From Burhinus oedicnemus (taxonomy: Eukaryota; Chordata; Aves; Charadriiformes; Burhinidae), in assembly GCA_008921705.1 (NCBI GenBank), contig VFFE01007488.1, positions 711,220 to 775,219 on the forward strand: a stretch of 64,000 nt of DNA. Direction: 5' to 3'. Positions 27,501 to 41,294 of the stretch are shown here, piece by piece. Made by a program: the position numbers and the translations under genes. Each line of letters opens with the position of its first letter. Positions within the stretch are counted from its first letter, which is position 1. The notes beneath the pieces were generated by a model. That model saw only the letters and a list, made by a program, of their open reading frames with translations. It did no database searches and was not told the DNA's origin.

Positions 27501-30500
27501 TAACTACCACATACAGTTAAACACTACTTTGAATTATTTATACTTTTTTCATGCATACTAGACCAACGCTGTCACTGGAGAGCCAAGTTGATATCCTCAG
27601 TTTCCTCCACCAGCAAATGAACTTTACTCCACTTCAGTCAACACAGCTATCAGAAGGTGGAGTCATCTTACAAACTGAAAATAAATTTAGAACCATAATG
27701 TATGACCAAAGCTGAAGCAGCAATAAGTTTTCTGCACCTTCAAAACAAAAACTATTTAATATTTAATGCTCACATATAACAAGCAAAAATGAAAGCTGAT
27801 TGTCAATCAGAATTAAAACACAAAAAATAAGTTGGAAGTAATTACAACAAATAATAATAAAGTAGGTTCTGAAGCTCCACAATACAAAAAATAAAAACAG
27901 CCAATATAGGGCTGGTACGCCTAATTACCAAACTATCTGCAGCATATTACCTTGTAAAGAGTATTGTCTTAAGCATTAAAAGATTGTTCTTTTGCAAATG
28001 TAAAGAAAGCCCATGTATAAAATGGTCACAAAATGAAAATTGTCTGCATTAAAAACTATTACACCATGGACTCTGCCGACCTAAATTTGCCGTGAATTTC
28101 CATTTCAACAAGACCCAGGCAGTTTCATCAGTCACTCTGCTATTCCGCAAGTTTGATTATTGACATGTACTTAAATCAAATAGCTCACCTTATGCAACTT
28201 GCTTAGAACTCTAACTGAAAAGCAAAATGAGTATTTAGGGTTACAAATTGTTTTTTTCTTATAGCAATTGCTACACAAGCCACATTTAGACTCTCTTAAT
28301 GAAGTATTCTGTACAATGTATTGTGTGACATGCTAAAAACAGATTATATATCAAGCCACCTTGTTTTATGTAGCAGAGTAGTAGGCCCCCTGTGAAGAAG
28401 TATCTCCATGAAGGCCTGGGCTGTCCAATTCTACTCATTCCTGGTTGTACCTTGCTGTCTGCAAAGAGCATTTCTGAACCTTCCCCAATGTCTTCCAGTC
28501 ACCCACATTGTGAGCACTCAACAGTGGCAAACAAGTGCCACATGAACAGCCAAATGCCTCCCTCTGTAAAAGCACACAGTGCAGCACCTCTTCTTTTCTA
28601 GTACCGTCACTATCTATAGTGCTTCCCTCCTCAACTAGAGGAGCATAGAAAAACAAAAGCAACTTTAAAAGACTCATCTGTAAGACTTGTGGAAATAAGA
28701 AGGAAACAGGGCAAGACTAGAACACCACTACAAAATGAATGAAGCTCCTTGCCTTTACATCACCTACCCCTGCAACAAGTTCAAAAGCTGTCCTGAGCAG
28801 AAGAAAGAGGCAGTGCTGCCCCTTATGGCTCTCTGAAAAGAGAAGGAGGAAGAAGCATCAGTCCACAGAACACAGTGGTAAAGAGCAAGCACGTACAAGG
28901 TATTTGGAAAGAGGAGACAAGGGGAGACACTGATTTGGGAGGGAGTGTAAGGAAAAAGAACAGAAATAGTGCCTGGCCAGGAACTTATTAATCTAATAAT
29001 TACACACAGAAAAACTATGCTAAAACAAACTGCAAAATTGCTACATTCAAGATTGCCAACAGGAAATAAAATGCCAGCATGCCTGTAGAAATTAGATTTG
29101 ACACCCTTCTGCCAGGATCTCCTACCCTTGTCATATACCTTATGACAGAGCTTTTAGCTTCAAGCCCCCCACCCCCTGAGAAGCCCTGCTTTACCTCAAG
29201 CTCTTGGTGGGGCTGTTCTGGAGATGAACTGGAGTTTAAGTGAAGATGACTTATGTAATAACAATACACAGAATGGAAGATTGCAGAAACTGGAAGATGT
29301 GTGGTGAATGAAGCAGTTTCACCATTTCTTCATTTATGCTGGCTGTAGCCACAGGTGAAAGCAGCCCCACAGACCAGAGCTTAGCTTAGCCAATTCTTTT
29401 ATCACACTGTGAATAGAGATATCTACTCCAACTGCCTCTTGCATGCAGGCTGTTCAATTTTCTATTAACTGCTTTATGATTCTTCCTTCATCCTCCTAAG
29501 CTGAAACTTTCAACATTTACAATACCAAACAAACCAACAAAACAAAAACAACAAAAAAAAATCTAAGTAGGCAGCTGAATGGGACTGTGAAGAAACAGGC
29601 AATTTCCCTGGGTTGTCTGCTATCTATCTCAGATGAAGCATAAGAGAAATGGCAAGGATTGAGAATACTCCTTTCCTGGTTTAGTTTAGCATATTTTCAG
29701 CTAACTCAGCTGTTTTTATACAAACTAAGATGAAGAAGCACTCATGCAGCTTTTCCATAGGCTCTGCTATCAAATGCAATACAATACATTGGCTCTGCAG
29801 TCTGGATATGGGGAACAGAGACTACACCGGCAAGGATGCAGGAGGAAGAATTGCTTCGGTTACTGCCCCTGCGTTGTGTTACAGAATAGGGTATAGGGTC
29901 TTTGGAAAAAAAAAAAAAACAAAAAAACCCCAGCAAAAAATAAGACATGAGCAACTAAGGAGCGCTTAATAATGTGCTGTTTGAAAGATGCTGCAGTTCA
30001 AGTTCTGTAAACTACAATCCAGTTACTTCAGAAATAAAATACAGTTAAGAAGTCAGAACTCTGTAGATTCTCATTAAGCAACAAAACAGTAATTCAGGTA
30101 AACCTAAAGATGTTCTGTTTGCACCCTCACAATGTCAAACAATGAACTGAGACCATGTAACAAGTTTTCTCAAGTTGGGATACAATTTCAAATCACAGCT
30201 AAGATGATCTGACAATCTCCTCCCTCTCACTTCCCCACTTCCTCCCTTGCACTAGTAATAACACTTTTTGGAACTTTCAGGGATTCAGCTCTGGGATCTA
30301 AAACAGCAGAAACTTTTTCTTCACATAGGTAGAAGGGAAGGATAAGCTTTCTGCAGGAAGTTGTTCACAACTGGGTGGGGAAAACAGCAGAGTCAGACAA
30401 AAGAAGTAACATCTCAGACCTGGGAAAAGGGAGGAGGTGGGTCCATCCTTTTCAGCAGCCTACAACCATCAGATTCGTCTCACTGCAACTGAGCATGCTA

Positions 30501-31111
30501 AACAGGCAAATCAATGTTTAAAGGGAGTTTGGATTAATCTGACATATCTAGGATGTTTTCCCTTCCCCAAAGATGACAAATCCAGCTTTAGCAGCTTTAC
30601 AGACAAACCATTTCATCCTTCACATCTAGGAGTCCAGAAGCTGGAATGTGCTATCTGTTAAGGTACGAGCATTGCTCTGAAGCTAATATTGTCAAGTAGC
30701 AGGCTCAAGGAAGAAGCTGAACCTGCAGGATCCAAACAACTTTTTGACCTGGCTCAAGCACTGGGAGACAGACCCCGTGATTTTATATAACTGCACAATG
30801 ATATAGGGAAATGCAATGTAGATCACGGGGAAAAAATTGTACTCTTACCCCTTATGACTATTACTGCCTCCCCACCCCTTCTACAGCAACAGTGCTCTTA
30901 GTCTATTAAAAGTAAACGAGTGGCTAGGAAGATTAGATGGAAGGAAAGAAAACTTCACAGAACTTTTGAGACAGATAAACTGATGAACATATCACACTGC
31001 TAGAACAAGTGTATACAGAGACATTCTTCTGGATTAAATTGATTTTATTTAAACTTAATGCTCTTGTTTACATGATAAGAAAAGAAAATACCAACTATAA
31101 TTCAGCAAAAG

Positions 31112-31124
31112 CCAGTAGAGGGCA
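31112..31124 (+). promoter_or_regulatory. CTCF-like core motif
   Basis: CCAGTAGAGGGCA fits the CTCF core CCASYAGRKGGCA at every informative position. It is isolated in AT-rich intron. Plus orientation points it toward the ZDHHC14 promoter. Confidence 0.5.
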
Positions 31125-31450
31125 AAGCCTGTTGAGGAATAGCAGATAAGTGAAAGAAAGCAGGAAGAGAACCTCCAAGAAGTCTTGGAAAATACACTTC
31201 AAACTGAAAAAGCTATATTCAAAGGTGAGAAAAGAGAAGAGGGGACAGAAAGAACAGATATGGCTATTTCACTTGCAAATTTTCAAGTTTTGTTGGACTG
31301 AGACCTTAGGTTCAGATCCTAAGACCAGATAAAACTGAAGTTCTCATGAAATATGCATGTAATAAATGGGCCATTAAAGCAAGATTAAAACTATCTCACT
31401 AGATATACCCATTGTCTTATTGGAAGAAGTTCCCAGATTTTCACAGGTAA

Positions 31451-31835
31451 AACAGAATGGTTCAGGTGGGATGGGATTTCTGGAGATCATCCAGACCAAC
31501 CCCCCAGTTCAAAGTTGGGTCAGCTACAGAAGACTGCTCAGGTCTACATCTGGTTGGTTTTCAGTATGTCCATAGCCTCTCTGGGCAACCTGTGCCAGTG
31601 TTAGATCATCCTCACAGCAAAAAAACCCAAACCAAACAGGCAAACAAACAACAACAAAAGCCAAAAACCCTTTTTTCTTATGTTTAAATGGTATTTCATT
31701 TTACATCCATTGTGTCTTGTCCTGTCATTGGGCACCACTAAGAAGAGTCCAGGGCTTTTTTAACTCCCTCTCTGCAGTCAGGTATTTAATAATATTCCCT
31801 TTGAGCCTTCTCTTCTCCAGGCTAATTCACTGAGG
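31451..31835 (-). mobile_element. CR1 LINE 3' fragment, minus-sense
   Basis: Starting 'agaatggttcaggtgggatg', it continues through 'ggagatcatccagaccaacc', 'cctctctgggcaacctg', 'cttgtcctgtcattgggcac' and 'gagccttctcttctccagg'. This is the classic antisense view of an avian CR1 3' region. An A/C-rich tract (31619-31671) has expanded inside it where CR1 normally has a short A-rich spot. It is truncated at its 5' end, as most CR1 copies are. Confidence 0.9.
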
Positions 31836-34800
31836 CAAACCAGAAGCGACTACACTCTTTACAAAGTGCACTCCAGTCTTTTATATCACACCATACATTA
31901 CATTTCATGTACCAGTCTACTCAGACTAACGACAAAGTTTACTTGGCTGTTTCCACAGCTGATGTCTGTCCAGCCCTGGGAAGAGTTCAAATCATGTTGA
32001 ATGATACAATACCCTAAAAGTTCTATTTTTTCACTATATAGAAGCATTATGAGCTTCAGCTCTAAAGAAACCACATTCACAAGAAGCAGGTTTACTACAG
32101 AGATGCAATACTGATGAGAGAGAAGCCACCGTTATTTTAGCTTTTACTTTTCTTCTTAGTGTTTTAACTGCTTTACTCTTCCACGTTCTAATTCAACACC
32201 AGAAAGTCCTTTTTGCCAAAAAAACCCAGTATTTGCTAAGGAACGTGCATACATAGTAGTGCTATGAAAACTCATACCATGAGCACAAAACATGCCAGCA
32301 AAATTTAAGTACAGGTTGGTCTGACACTTGCTTCTACCCTGAAACATGGCATTCATAACCAGTCGGATATCTAACAAGTGTACTTAACACGCAAGACCAG
32401 GACTGCATTTTCCTCATATCCAGACAGCTCAGAAAAGAGGGTACACAAAATTTATCACAATCAGAAACAAAAGTTGTGTATTTGTACTCCTTTTCCTAGC
32501 AGAGGAAAAAGCTTCCGATCCCTGCCAATGTTGTTTAATCTACATTCATAACTTTAGTAATGTCCTGAGTGTTTATGCTAAAATAATAACAAATCCTAGT
32601 ATATCTGTTCCTTGCTCTTAAGAACTTATATTGATCATATGTATATGAAATGTATACTAAAACCCACACATTTATTTCATATATTCACTCAACGCAGACA
32701 ACGTAACAGTGTTACCCTGCACTTAAACTATAACACGAAATTCACAAACTGCAGATGTTATGTACATCTTAACTTCTGAGTTCAGGTTCCCAGTTTTCAA
32801 TTTAATTCTCAGCATTCTATTTAATCTCTGGTTTGAAAGGTATTTTTTAAAAAATAATAGTAAAATTTTAAAAAGAAGTTTAACTGGAAGTATTTATTGC
32901 AGTAAGCAACTTAAGGGGACAGCAGGAGTGGAAAAACATAAAACAAAACCAGCTGTGATCTCATTAGCCAAGCTTATTATGTAAGACTCATTAGCCATCA
33001 TCCCACAATAACGTGAATAAACCCTACAGACACTCATGAAAAGGAAGTGATCAGCGATACAGAAGCTGAATAATCACACAGCAATACAGCACACTGGCAA
33101 CTTAGCAGTTAAAGTTCTGGAATGCATTTGGGTAAGATCTCCACTAATGCACACTGCAGAAAGCCCTGAATTTTCGCAAATACAAAGCCCCCTTCACCTG
33201 GTAACTGCAGTATGAACAAGAGTTTGAATATGAACATGTACAACAGGGTGAGGGACAGGTTGTGTGTTACACAAAACAAACTCCAAAACACTTCAGCTTC
33301 CTTCCCTAAGTACATTTTATGTTATAACATTTAATACTTCTGCGATGTCAGAAATACGAACGGAATTTTGGTTTTGGCTTTTACACATAGGCTTCATCTT
33401 GATTTCTTGATTTTAGGCTGTTTCTTCAGTTTGTATAACCACTTTACAGTTTTTGTATTAAGTTCTGAAAAAAATGGGCTGCAATTATATGAAGTTTAAT
33501 AAACTTTGGTAGTTCCAGCTGACTTCAGGGGATTTTCCCCTTTTCCATTAGCTTTACCAAATGAAAGACAAGCAGCGTTGACGTGTACAAACCTTTACTG
33601 GCAGCTTGGAATTTAAGTGATAATCAGCTACTACAGCCTCACTTAGAAGGATCATCAATCAGGGTAAACAAAAATTTCCTAGCTAAAGTTGTTATGACAT
33701 TTTAAGCAATTTTTCAAAATGTCCCATTATTCTAAGCCAGTGGGTTTTTTAACCGGGCTATTTTGAAATAATCATGCAGCTTAGAAAGTTAAAAATATTC
33801 TCAGCTTTCTCCTCTTCTGCAGTCATCTTCACTTTCTCATTAATTAGTTCATGTTTGAATGTTACAACTAATAGTTTAATGCTGCACTAGAATGGAGAGA
33901 CTGTTTCCAGTAGAAACTTTGTTTTATTGTTGTTTTTAACTACTTAAAAGGTATAACTTAGTTGTTAAAAGAGAATTTGTATATTTAATGTCCAGTTAAA
34001 ATTTCAGCATTTCCGTTTCTACTGGATCTACAAATAATCCCAGATATTTTTAAGAAAACATTTTTTCCGTGCCCTCCCCCCCCAAAAAAAAAAAAGAAAA
34101 TGAACAGAACAGTTTGGTTCAAGTCATGCAAAGCCTAATGTTTTCTCTTTTCGTTCTAAAGGAAGATAATTTCTCGGTCATCCAGATCCACCAATAACCA
34201 ATATACTTTGTTTTATATGAAATGCCATTTACAAAATAATAATGTAATAATGCAACACAGATATGACAGAAAATAAATCACGTAGCAACAATTTTTTGTA
34301 TCATTAGTCCAAATTTAAACATGGGTAAAAGCAATACCTCAGATGAATCTAAACAGGTAACATGATTCCTGAGAAACTGACTTGAGAAAACATCCGGAAA
34401 AAAAATACCTTTCCTTCAAACAAGGTATGAAAACTTCTGCCGGGTTGATGTGAGAAGAGTCCCAGAGATGGTCTCACAGCAATGCCAGTCTTCCAAGAAG
34501 AACTAATAGAAATAGTGTAAATCTATTTAACATGACTCTCTCTACACTAGTCTCCAGAGGATACATTTTATATTTTTGGCACACATCCATTCAGATCCCT
34601 ACTCAGGGAAAGACAAAACAAAACAGGCGTACTATACAGATTACACCGACAATAGAAACCTTGAACTGTTGAGTGATAAATTAAGATACATCTTATCAAA
34701 CAACTGTCACAAAATTACAAGTCTAACCTCACATTCTGGAGGCTGAAGATGTACAGAAGTATTATCCAGTAGTATTTGTAAATATTTGAAGACATTTATA

Positions 34801-37800
34801 TACATATATACATAAGAATAACTAAACTTTTAAAATTACCTTTTTTCCCCACTCTAGAAGGGATATCAAATACCCCAGGTAAGAATTTATACCTGTCTAC
34901 AACAATCATAATGAGCTATGATGAGCACAGAAACCATCCCCCCAGCAAGCTGTGATGGAATTTCTCCTTTTTCTCCAAGGGGTCGAGGTGACATCAGGGA
35001 AAGGAGACCACAAACATTCACATTTCACTCTGAAGATGCACATGTATCAATGGTTCAGAGCTACAGAGCTATTTCCTCAAGGTCCTGATAGGACATGATA
35101 TCTGAGAAGCCAACGTCACTTCTTACCCCCTATTTTCATTTCTCTCCACCATCACAAAGCAAAGAAAAGGTAGAAATACAAGTAGAACTATAGCTGAGAA
35201 AGGAGTAAACTTAAAAGACCAAAAATTATGTTCAAAACTTGTCTTCTCCATGAAATATTAGATAAAGGCCATTAACTAAGCTGAATACAAAAAAATGCCA
35301 ACCAAACAAAAAAACCCCACAAACCCAAAAAACAAACAAGAAAACTCCCACCCTCAGGAAAAAAAAAAGCTGTTTAACTTTTTTTTTTTTTTTTGAAAAA
35401 GAGTTAGTGTTACAAAACCATAAAAAGCCTCTGCAGTTTCAGAGGAACTAAAGAAGGTACGACTTCCAAAAACAAGAGAGGTTATCCTTCTGTTATCCTC
35501 ACAGAATTTTACTCTGAAAAATGAAGCATTTAATCATTATCCATTTCCACATGAATAGACCTAGCCTTGAAAAGCAGAGGTGCGTGACCTAATATCAAAT
35601 GCTATTAGTGTGCTTCTGGGTAAAAGGATTTCAATTTCTATAATTCATTCAAAGCAGGTTTAAAAGTTTAAACTGGTGTACCTGCTCAGCAAAGTGCTAC
35701 TGTAAGAGCATAGCACAAAACTATTCCCTTCTGGCCAGGGAGAAACTTCAGCAGCCATACTTGCACAGATCACTGGGAGCCTTAGAAGAGATGAGTTAAG
35801 TAAACTATTTTGTGACCAAGAAAAGGAAAGTCCCTTGTCCAGGAAAAAAGTATTAGATATACTTTGTACCTCAAAGATATTTGCATGCACCTATGCCACT
35901 AGTCACTATGGGTAGCTACCGCCTTTCATGTAGAAAACAATGTAGTTTTCTGTTGAACAATCATCTTAGCTTATATGCTATCATTTTTGCTTTAAAATCC
36001 ATTTTGACCTCTTCAGCAAGAGATGCCCTACAAGTTTACAGCAGCCCTTAACAGCTGAAGTCAGACTGGTAGCACTTCCTCCTAAGGAACTCATAGTTTA
36101 AGGACATGGTCGTCAAAAGATGCAAGTAACCTACTCATCTTAAAAGCAGAGGAAGAAAGATAAAGGAGGTTACTAGATGAAGAACATTCCACCTACTTGG
36201 AATATGACCTCACACTAAGAATGCACCTCTTGCAAGAGCAGAAAACGTTTGTCATAAGATGAAGATGGTTGTTGATACCACAGTGAAAATGCTCAGCTTA
36301 CTGACAGTGTTTACACATCGAGGTTTGTCACAGTGAGCAGTAAGTTACACCACTTTGCCACAGCCTGTGCTATAGAAGTTCAATATTGAACAATCTACAC
36401 TGCATCAGAAAGCATGACTCATGAATGTCCTCCAGTCACACTGGTTTTCAAAGGGGGAGGCATGGAGCAGGTTGCCAGCAACTGCAAGAGCAGACAGAAA
36501 CCAATGATTTGTACACGCATATGCACATAAACAGTCCCAGTTTAAATAATTTTCCAACATCCACCTTTTGAAAGACAGTGCAGTTACACAAATGCTCACA
36601 AAAATCAAGTTTTAACTGGCTTAAAAAAAAAAACCAAAACAATCTCCAGTTTGTTGAAATGAGTGCGAGTGTCAAATGGGATCAGAAGTGATAGGGCTGT
36701 GACTCACGTTTACAGAGAAAAGGGCTGCTTCAGCCCCTCCGGCAACCTACCATCTGCTCCAACCTTCTTCCAGAGCCACTCACCCTGCAACTGAGTTGAT
36801 AGAAGAAAACATGACTGTGCCTGATTCAATTCAGTTCAGTCGGCAGCTTCACTTAAACCCACCTTTTACAGGAAGTTTAATTTGCCTGCCTGAACCAAAG
36901 CAGCTCAGGTGCAGACACGTTCCCTCCTGCTACCTGCGCAGTGAAGTCCAAGAAGGGAGCTGGCAGACAGGGGCAGCATTACCTCACAGCAGCAAAGCAG
37001 CCGAGCTCATCTACCACCACTCTAGAACTCGTGAAGCTTGTGCATCCATACAAGACTTGCCGTTTAACAACAAGATGTCTGGTTTATGTATCCTACTGCG
37101 TTAAATATGTCATTCAGCCTCCGTTTTGCTTTCCCGTAACCTACAAAAACAGTACCCCCAAATAACCATAGGCATAAAGAGCTCTTTTCTCATTTAAGTA
37201 TGTATACCTAACTGAATAAAAGCAGTAAGTATGAAGTGCCTTAGTTTTGCCTCTCTTTATTGTACCAATAAAGGATTTTACATATATGTAAATACAGTGG
37301 TTGAACTGGCTAGGTACAGCAGTGAGATCTGCCCTTCAGTTACGGATGCTATCTTTGCTCTGGGGAAAGGAATTTTGTTTTCCAAGCTTTTCATACAGCT
37401 ACTTTTAAATGAACACCGAATAGTTTAAAAAAATATGTATGTCTGTGTAATGGGGCAAGGCAAAGGAAAAAAAGTAAGTTCAACACAAAGCTAAATTTGC
37501 AAGAAAAAAAAAGAAAAACAACTAAGTATCACAAGGTCAAAGTTGGGAAATATATTTCCAAGATAAAATAACATAACCAAATTTTAAAGACAGTAAGTAA
37601 TTTGTGGTGTCTTATCTTGAGCATTTTAAAAGAGGTATCATTTTTAAGAATACCTCAAGCATAGCATCCCTCTAGGGACCCAAAAGGCCTTGCAATAATT
37701 CATGTTACATTTAATAGACAAGCTACAGAAATAAAACTGCCTGTTATTTGCATTCTCTTCCTTTGGAAGAGGAGGGAGGCAGGAATTATATATACTTCAC

Positions 37801-40800
37801 CTGCTTGAAAGCTTATGGTTTTTTGTTTTTCTTTTAAGCAAATGCCTGGCTTACCTCTTTGAAAATGAAAGAAAACAGTGAAATGATAAAAGGAAGAATT
37901 GGTGATGTACTTGGAGTATATGAGAGATAAAAGTCAACAGAGATAAAGGAATAAAACCAGCTGAAAGTAGGAGCTGGAAAAAGTAGGCAGGAAAAAGTAC
38001 AGAAGCATGAATATGAAGAAACAAAGATTACAAAGGCATGGTTCAACGTCAAAAGCTATACAGGTCAAGATGTGTGACATATGTTTGCTTTTGGAGAGCT
38101 AGGATTTGTTGATTCAGAGAAATGTATTTCTCCCCTGGAGAGGATTCCAAACTACGTGAGATACAGCTCTGGATGAATGGGTGTCAAGAGTAAAATACAA
38201 GGGAGGGAGGGAAAATCATGTTAGAGGAACAAACGAAGACAAAAGGATAAAGGACAAGTGTTTGTGTTAGCACGATGCTTTTCCATGAATTAGCTGTCAA
38301 AGCCATCTCTTTCCTACTCCCCTCTCTTCATTGCCTGCAACCAGGGAATGACTTGGACCATGAGTACCTGTTTTCCAGTTTCCAAAACCAAAGGCAACAA
38401 AATAATTTATTTCAATTGTAGCAAAAAGACCAAACAATTCCAAGAACATACAGGGTATCTTCCTCTTCAGTGACAGCTTGATCCTACAGTTCAGACACAC
38501 AAGGCACATGCCCATTTAAAAATCACTTTGCCCCATGTGTACACAAAGGACTGAAACTCATTTCCGTCATATTCTCTAACTGGCTCGTTAATGAGCAGCA
38601 TCATAACCAAATCAGCCAAATAATGGAAGTGACACTAATAACTCAAGATGTTATCAATTGATCAATAAATAGTAACTTCAGATTACTGCGAAGAGATGCA
38701 ATTAGAAACTGCTTCAAAGTAACACTGTTTAATCAGAGTTCCCTCTTTTCAACATTAACAACCCTCCACAGTTCAAACATCACAAACATGCTGAACACCA
38801 TTTTCATAGTCTTAAGGTTTGTTTTTTAATAAGCCTTCAGAGGATGAGTAATAACTTTCCAGTGCAAGTGCTTTTTAAAGATCAAAATCTACCTTATTAT
38901 TATAAAAATGAAATATCATTGTCACCCTCTACTTTGATTCTCCTTAAAAGGAGAGTGCAAGTGATACAAGAATGACTGAAGACCAGCACACAAATACAGA
39001 ATTTACATAGTTACATAAAGCCAAAGATTTTTTTCCTTGCTTCAAGACTTCTGGTTAGAATAAGCACCAAGTATATATCAAAATACTGTAGCTTGACTAA
39101 AAATGTTGTCCATCGTATACAGTTACACTGCAAATAAGGTCAAAGACAGGACAGAAGTTGTAGTGTTCGACTCTGGTACAGCACATAACTCACAGTAGTA
39201 ATGAAATCAGAAGGTGATGAACAGCTAGCAGCTCATCCTGCTTTAGCAGTTCTGAATCATGCAGCTGCAGAGAATATTTATCTCTGAAGGATCAAAGTGT
39301 TAAAACGTACAAATAAACTGTAAATAGTGGCTTAATAAATTTTACAATCATGATTATAAAACATTAGACTTTTGATCCTACATTTACATTCTGGTATTTG
39401 CGGGAAGTCCAGTACTTGCCTTCAGAGGTTCTGCTGAAGGTGATAAGACCGCACACAGATGCAAGTGTCAGCCCACACAGAAAAGCTTTCCAAAACTAGG
39501 CCTAATCATAGCAAACAGAATAGAGTAGCACCCAGTCCTGATGCAATACTATCAGGTTACACCTTTAATACCTCTTTAAAACCAGGGAAGTAAACACACT
39601 TGCAGTACATGGATACCATCATTGACTGTGTTACTTCAACTACTCAAAGGATGTTCAAGCAGCTTCGCAATGTCTGCAGAAGATCTAGAATTAATAAATC
39701 CCTCTAAAGTAATCTGGAGTCCACTAGCAACAATTCGTCTGCTGCGCTCACATACATATTTAGCCACTGGTTACCTGCTGAGCATTTTTACCTTCTTTAC
39801 TGCTATCAGTGTCTTAAGGTGGCCTACATTTAACTGGCACAATTTAGGGATTGCTAATGTCACTACCTTCTTCCTTGAAGACGGCAAGTAATGAATGACC
39901 TCTGTTGTGCAACTGTATCACTTAGCAAAGCAAACACAATTTCTGGAGGCAGCACTGAAGCTTACTTATAAATAATAGTTCCTATTCAAGAAAATAGTAT
40001 GAGCTCTATATGTATTTTGAAGATTTTTTTTCCTGCCACAAACCACAAATTAAGCTACAATAGTTTAAAAGAGGTAAAGTAGCATTAACTGTTTAAAAAT
40101 AATTCAATTATTACTATAGCAAGTGTTTTGACAGCATAAGCACCTTTGTACTTGGTGCTTTAAAAAAAATAAATAAATAGAAGTTGAACTGTATTGTTCA
40201 TATGAAATGCCTAATTTTTTATTGTCATGCACAGTTAATTTAACCACTCCAACGTAAGTGCAAAAATCAGTATATTTGATTTGCTGCCACTGTGCGTTCA
40301 CTTTATATAGATGAAAAAGATTCCTGAAGATTCAGAGCAAGAGAGAAAAAAGCCCTAGGAGGACATCAGAAGCCTGCTTTAAAAAAAAAAAAAAAAATCC
40401 AAAACTCCAGACCAAACATAGCTTAAACTAAGACCAAACTCACATACAAGTTTTTATCACAAACAGAAAGTAATGCTGTTACCTAGTGGTGGAAAGCTAG
40501 GTACATGCAAAATTGTACAGGTCTTTTTTTGTTTTGTTTTTACTGACTTGGAATTCTCATCTACAAGCTATTAAACGACTTCAAGAGGAAGAAAAAAAAA
40601 AAAGACTTAATTCATAAACTAATGAAAGATATCACTTTTCTTGCATTCAGTTCTGTGACAAAGGGTCAGTATTTTTGCACCTGCCAGTTTTGATTCTCAG
40701 CCGAGTAATTGACAGATGAGAAGCTACATCATTTCCTGACCATCCTAAACCTGCTCTTTTACACTCCTCTTGCAACATCAGCAAGAGCTGGAAACCTGTG

Positions 40801-41037
40801 GTATGAAAGCACTACAACCTAAATCCTCAAACATCGGTTTTCCACAGAGTACGGTAACCAAAACAGGATCGTATGTCCCTCAGCATCTTATCAGATCATA
40901 TTTTCAATTATATAAACCAACATTAGCTGAATTCAGTCAGCACTCTCCATGACATCTGGAAAAACATGTTTACTTTGCTTTCAACCAGAAAATAAATAAC
41001 TAGAGGAAGAGAAGGAAGATATGAAGATTTTAATGTC

Positions 41038-41043
41038 ACTTAC
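41038..41043 (-). other. ZDHHC14: Splice donor of ZDHHC14 exon 1
   Basis: Read on the minus strand the exon ends TTTGA and the intron begins GTAAGTG, a near-ideal donor. It splits codon 84 after its second base (phase 2). GA plus the next exon's first base gives Asp or Glu; Asp is expected from the family, where FAFDC continues the sequence. Confidence 0.93.
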
Positions 41044-41294
41044 TCAAATGCAAAGAAGAGTCCACTGGTGACCAAGATGAGAACAAGAGTCAGGTAGAAG
41101 ACTCCAGTCTGTCGAGCCATCATGATCCTCCCATTGCAGAAGAATTTGTTTCTTCCAGGAAAAACCTCCCATTTTCTCTTGGGAGCCGATTTCTTTTTCT
41201 TATGGGGAGACTCCATGGGAGACGAAGAGCTGTGTGTGCTGATCTGACTGTATTCACAGTCTTTCATGGGCCCACTACCACCTCCAGGAGTCAT
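41044..41294 (-). CDS. ZDHHC14: ZDHHC14 first coding exon (residues 1-83 and part of 84)
   Basis: This exon encodes the N-terminus of a DHHC-family protein S-palmitoyltransferase, a multi-pass enzyme of Golgi/ER membranes that attaches palmitate to cysteines. What is seen: 83 codons plus GA of the next. A short Gly-rich start is followed by [14 protein letters not shown] (from residue 10), a basic run HKKKK..KRK (31-41), the block [20 protein letters not shown] (41-60), and a hydrophobic first membrane segment at about 65-83 ending in LFFAF. Apart from a few substitutions and one extra Ser near the N-terminus, this matches vertebrate ZDHHC14 as I know it. The paralogue ZDHHC18 shares the KWEVFPGRN block but differs around it. 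The ATG at 41294-41292 is the first in frame; a TAG at 41433-41435 closes the frame upstream, with only a GTG (41387) between. The Kozak context is weak (T at -3). The zinc-binding and DHHC catalytic parts lie in later exons outside the window. Confidence 0.94.

Larger units (their letters stand above)
1..41043 (-). other. ZDHHC14: ZDHHC14 intron 1, 5' part (continues beyond window)
   Basis: This is AT-rich non-coding DNA downstream of the exon 1 donor. Family knowledge says intron 1 of ZDHHC14 is very long in vertebrates, which fits. No open frame here resembles later ZDHHC14 exons (for example the one beginning CPFLAVKITPAIP or the DHHC zinc-finger exon), although exons too short for an open-frame scan cannot be excluded by eye. 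The contents I recognise are two solo LTRs, three CR1 fragments, low-complexity A/C tracts, a G-rich run, one CTCF-like motif and one assembly gap, listed separately. Two stretches are noticeably more GC-rich than the rest (about 8820-8970 and 36720-37060), and I cannot assign them. The remaining stretches (6010-8590, 12721-16860, 17400-31110, 31840-36700, 37070-41030) show nothing beyond ordinary AT-rich intron with homopolymers. Confidence 0.85.

Noticed and set aside
1..41037. ZDHHC14 exon 2 or later exons
   Set aside because: I looked for minus-strand sequence encoding the second exon and the DHHC zinc-finger exon and saw none. A translated search would settle it.
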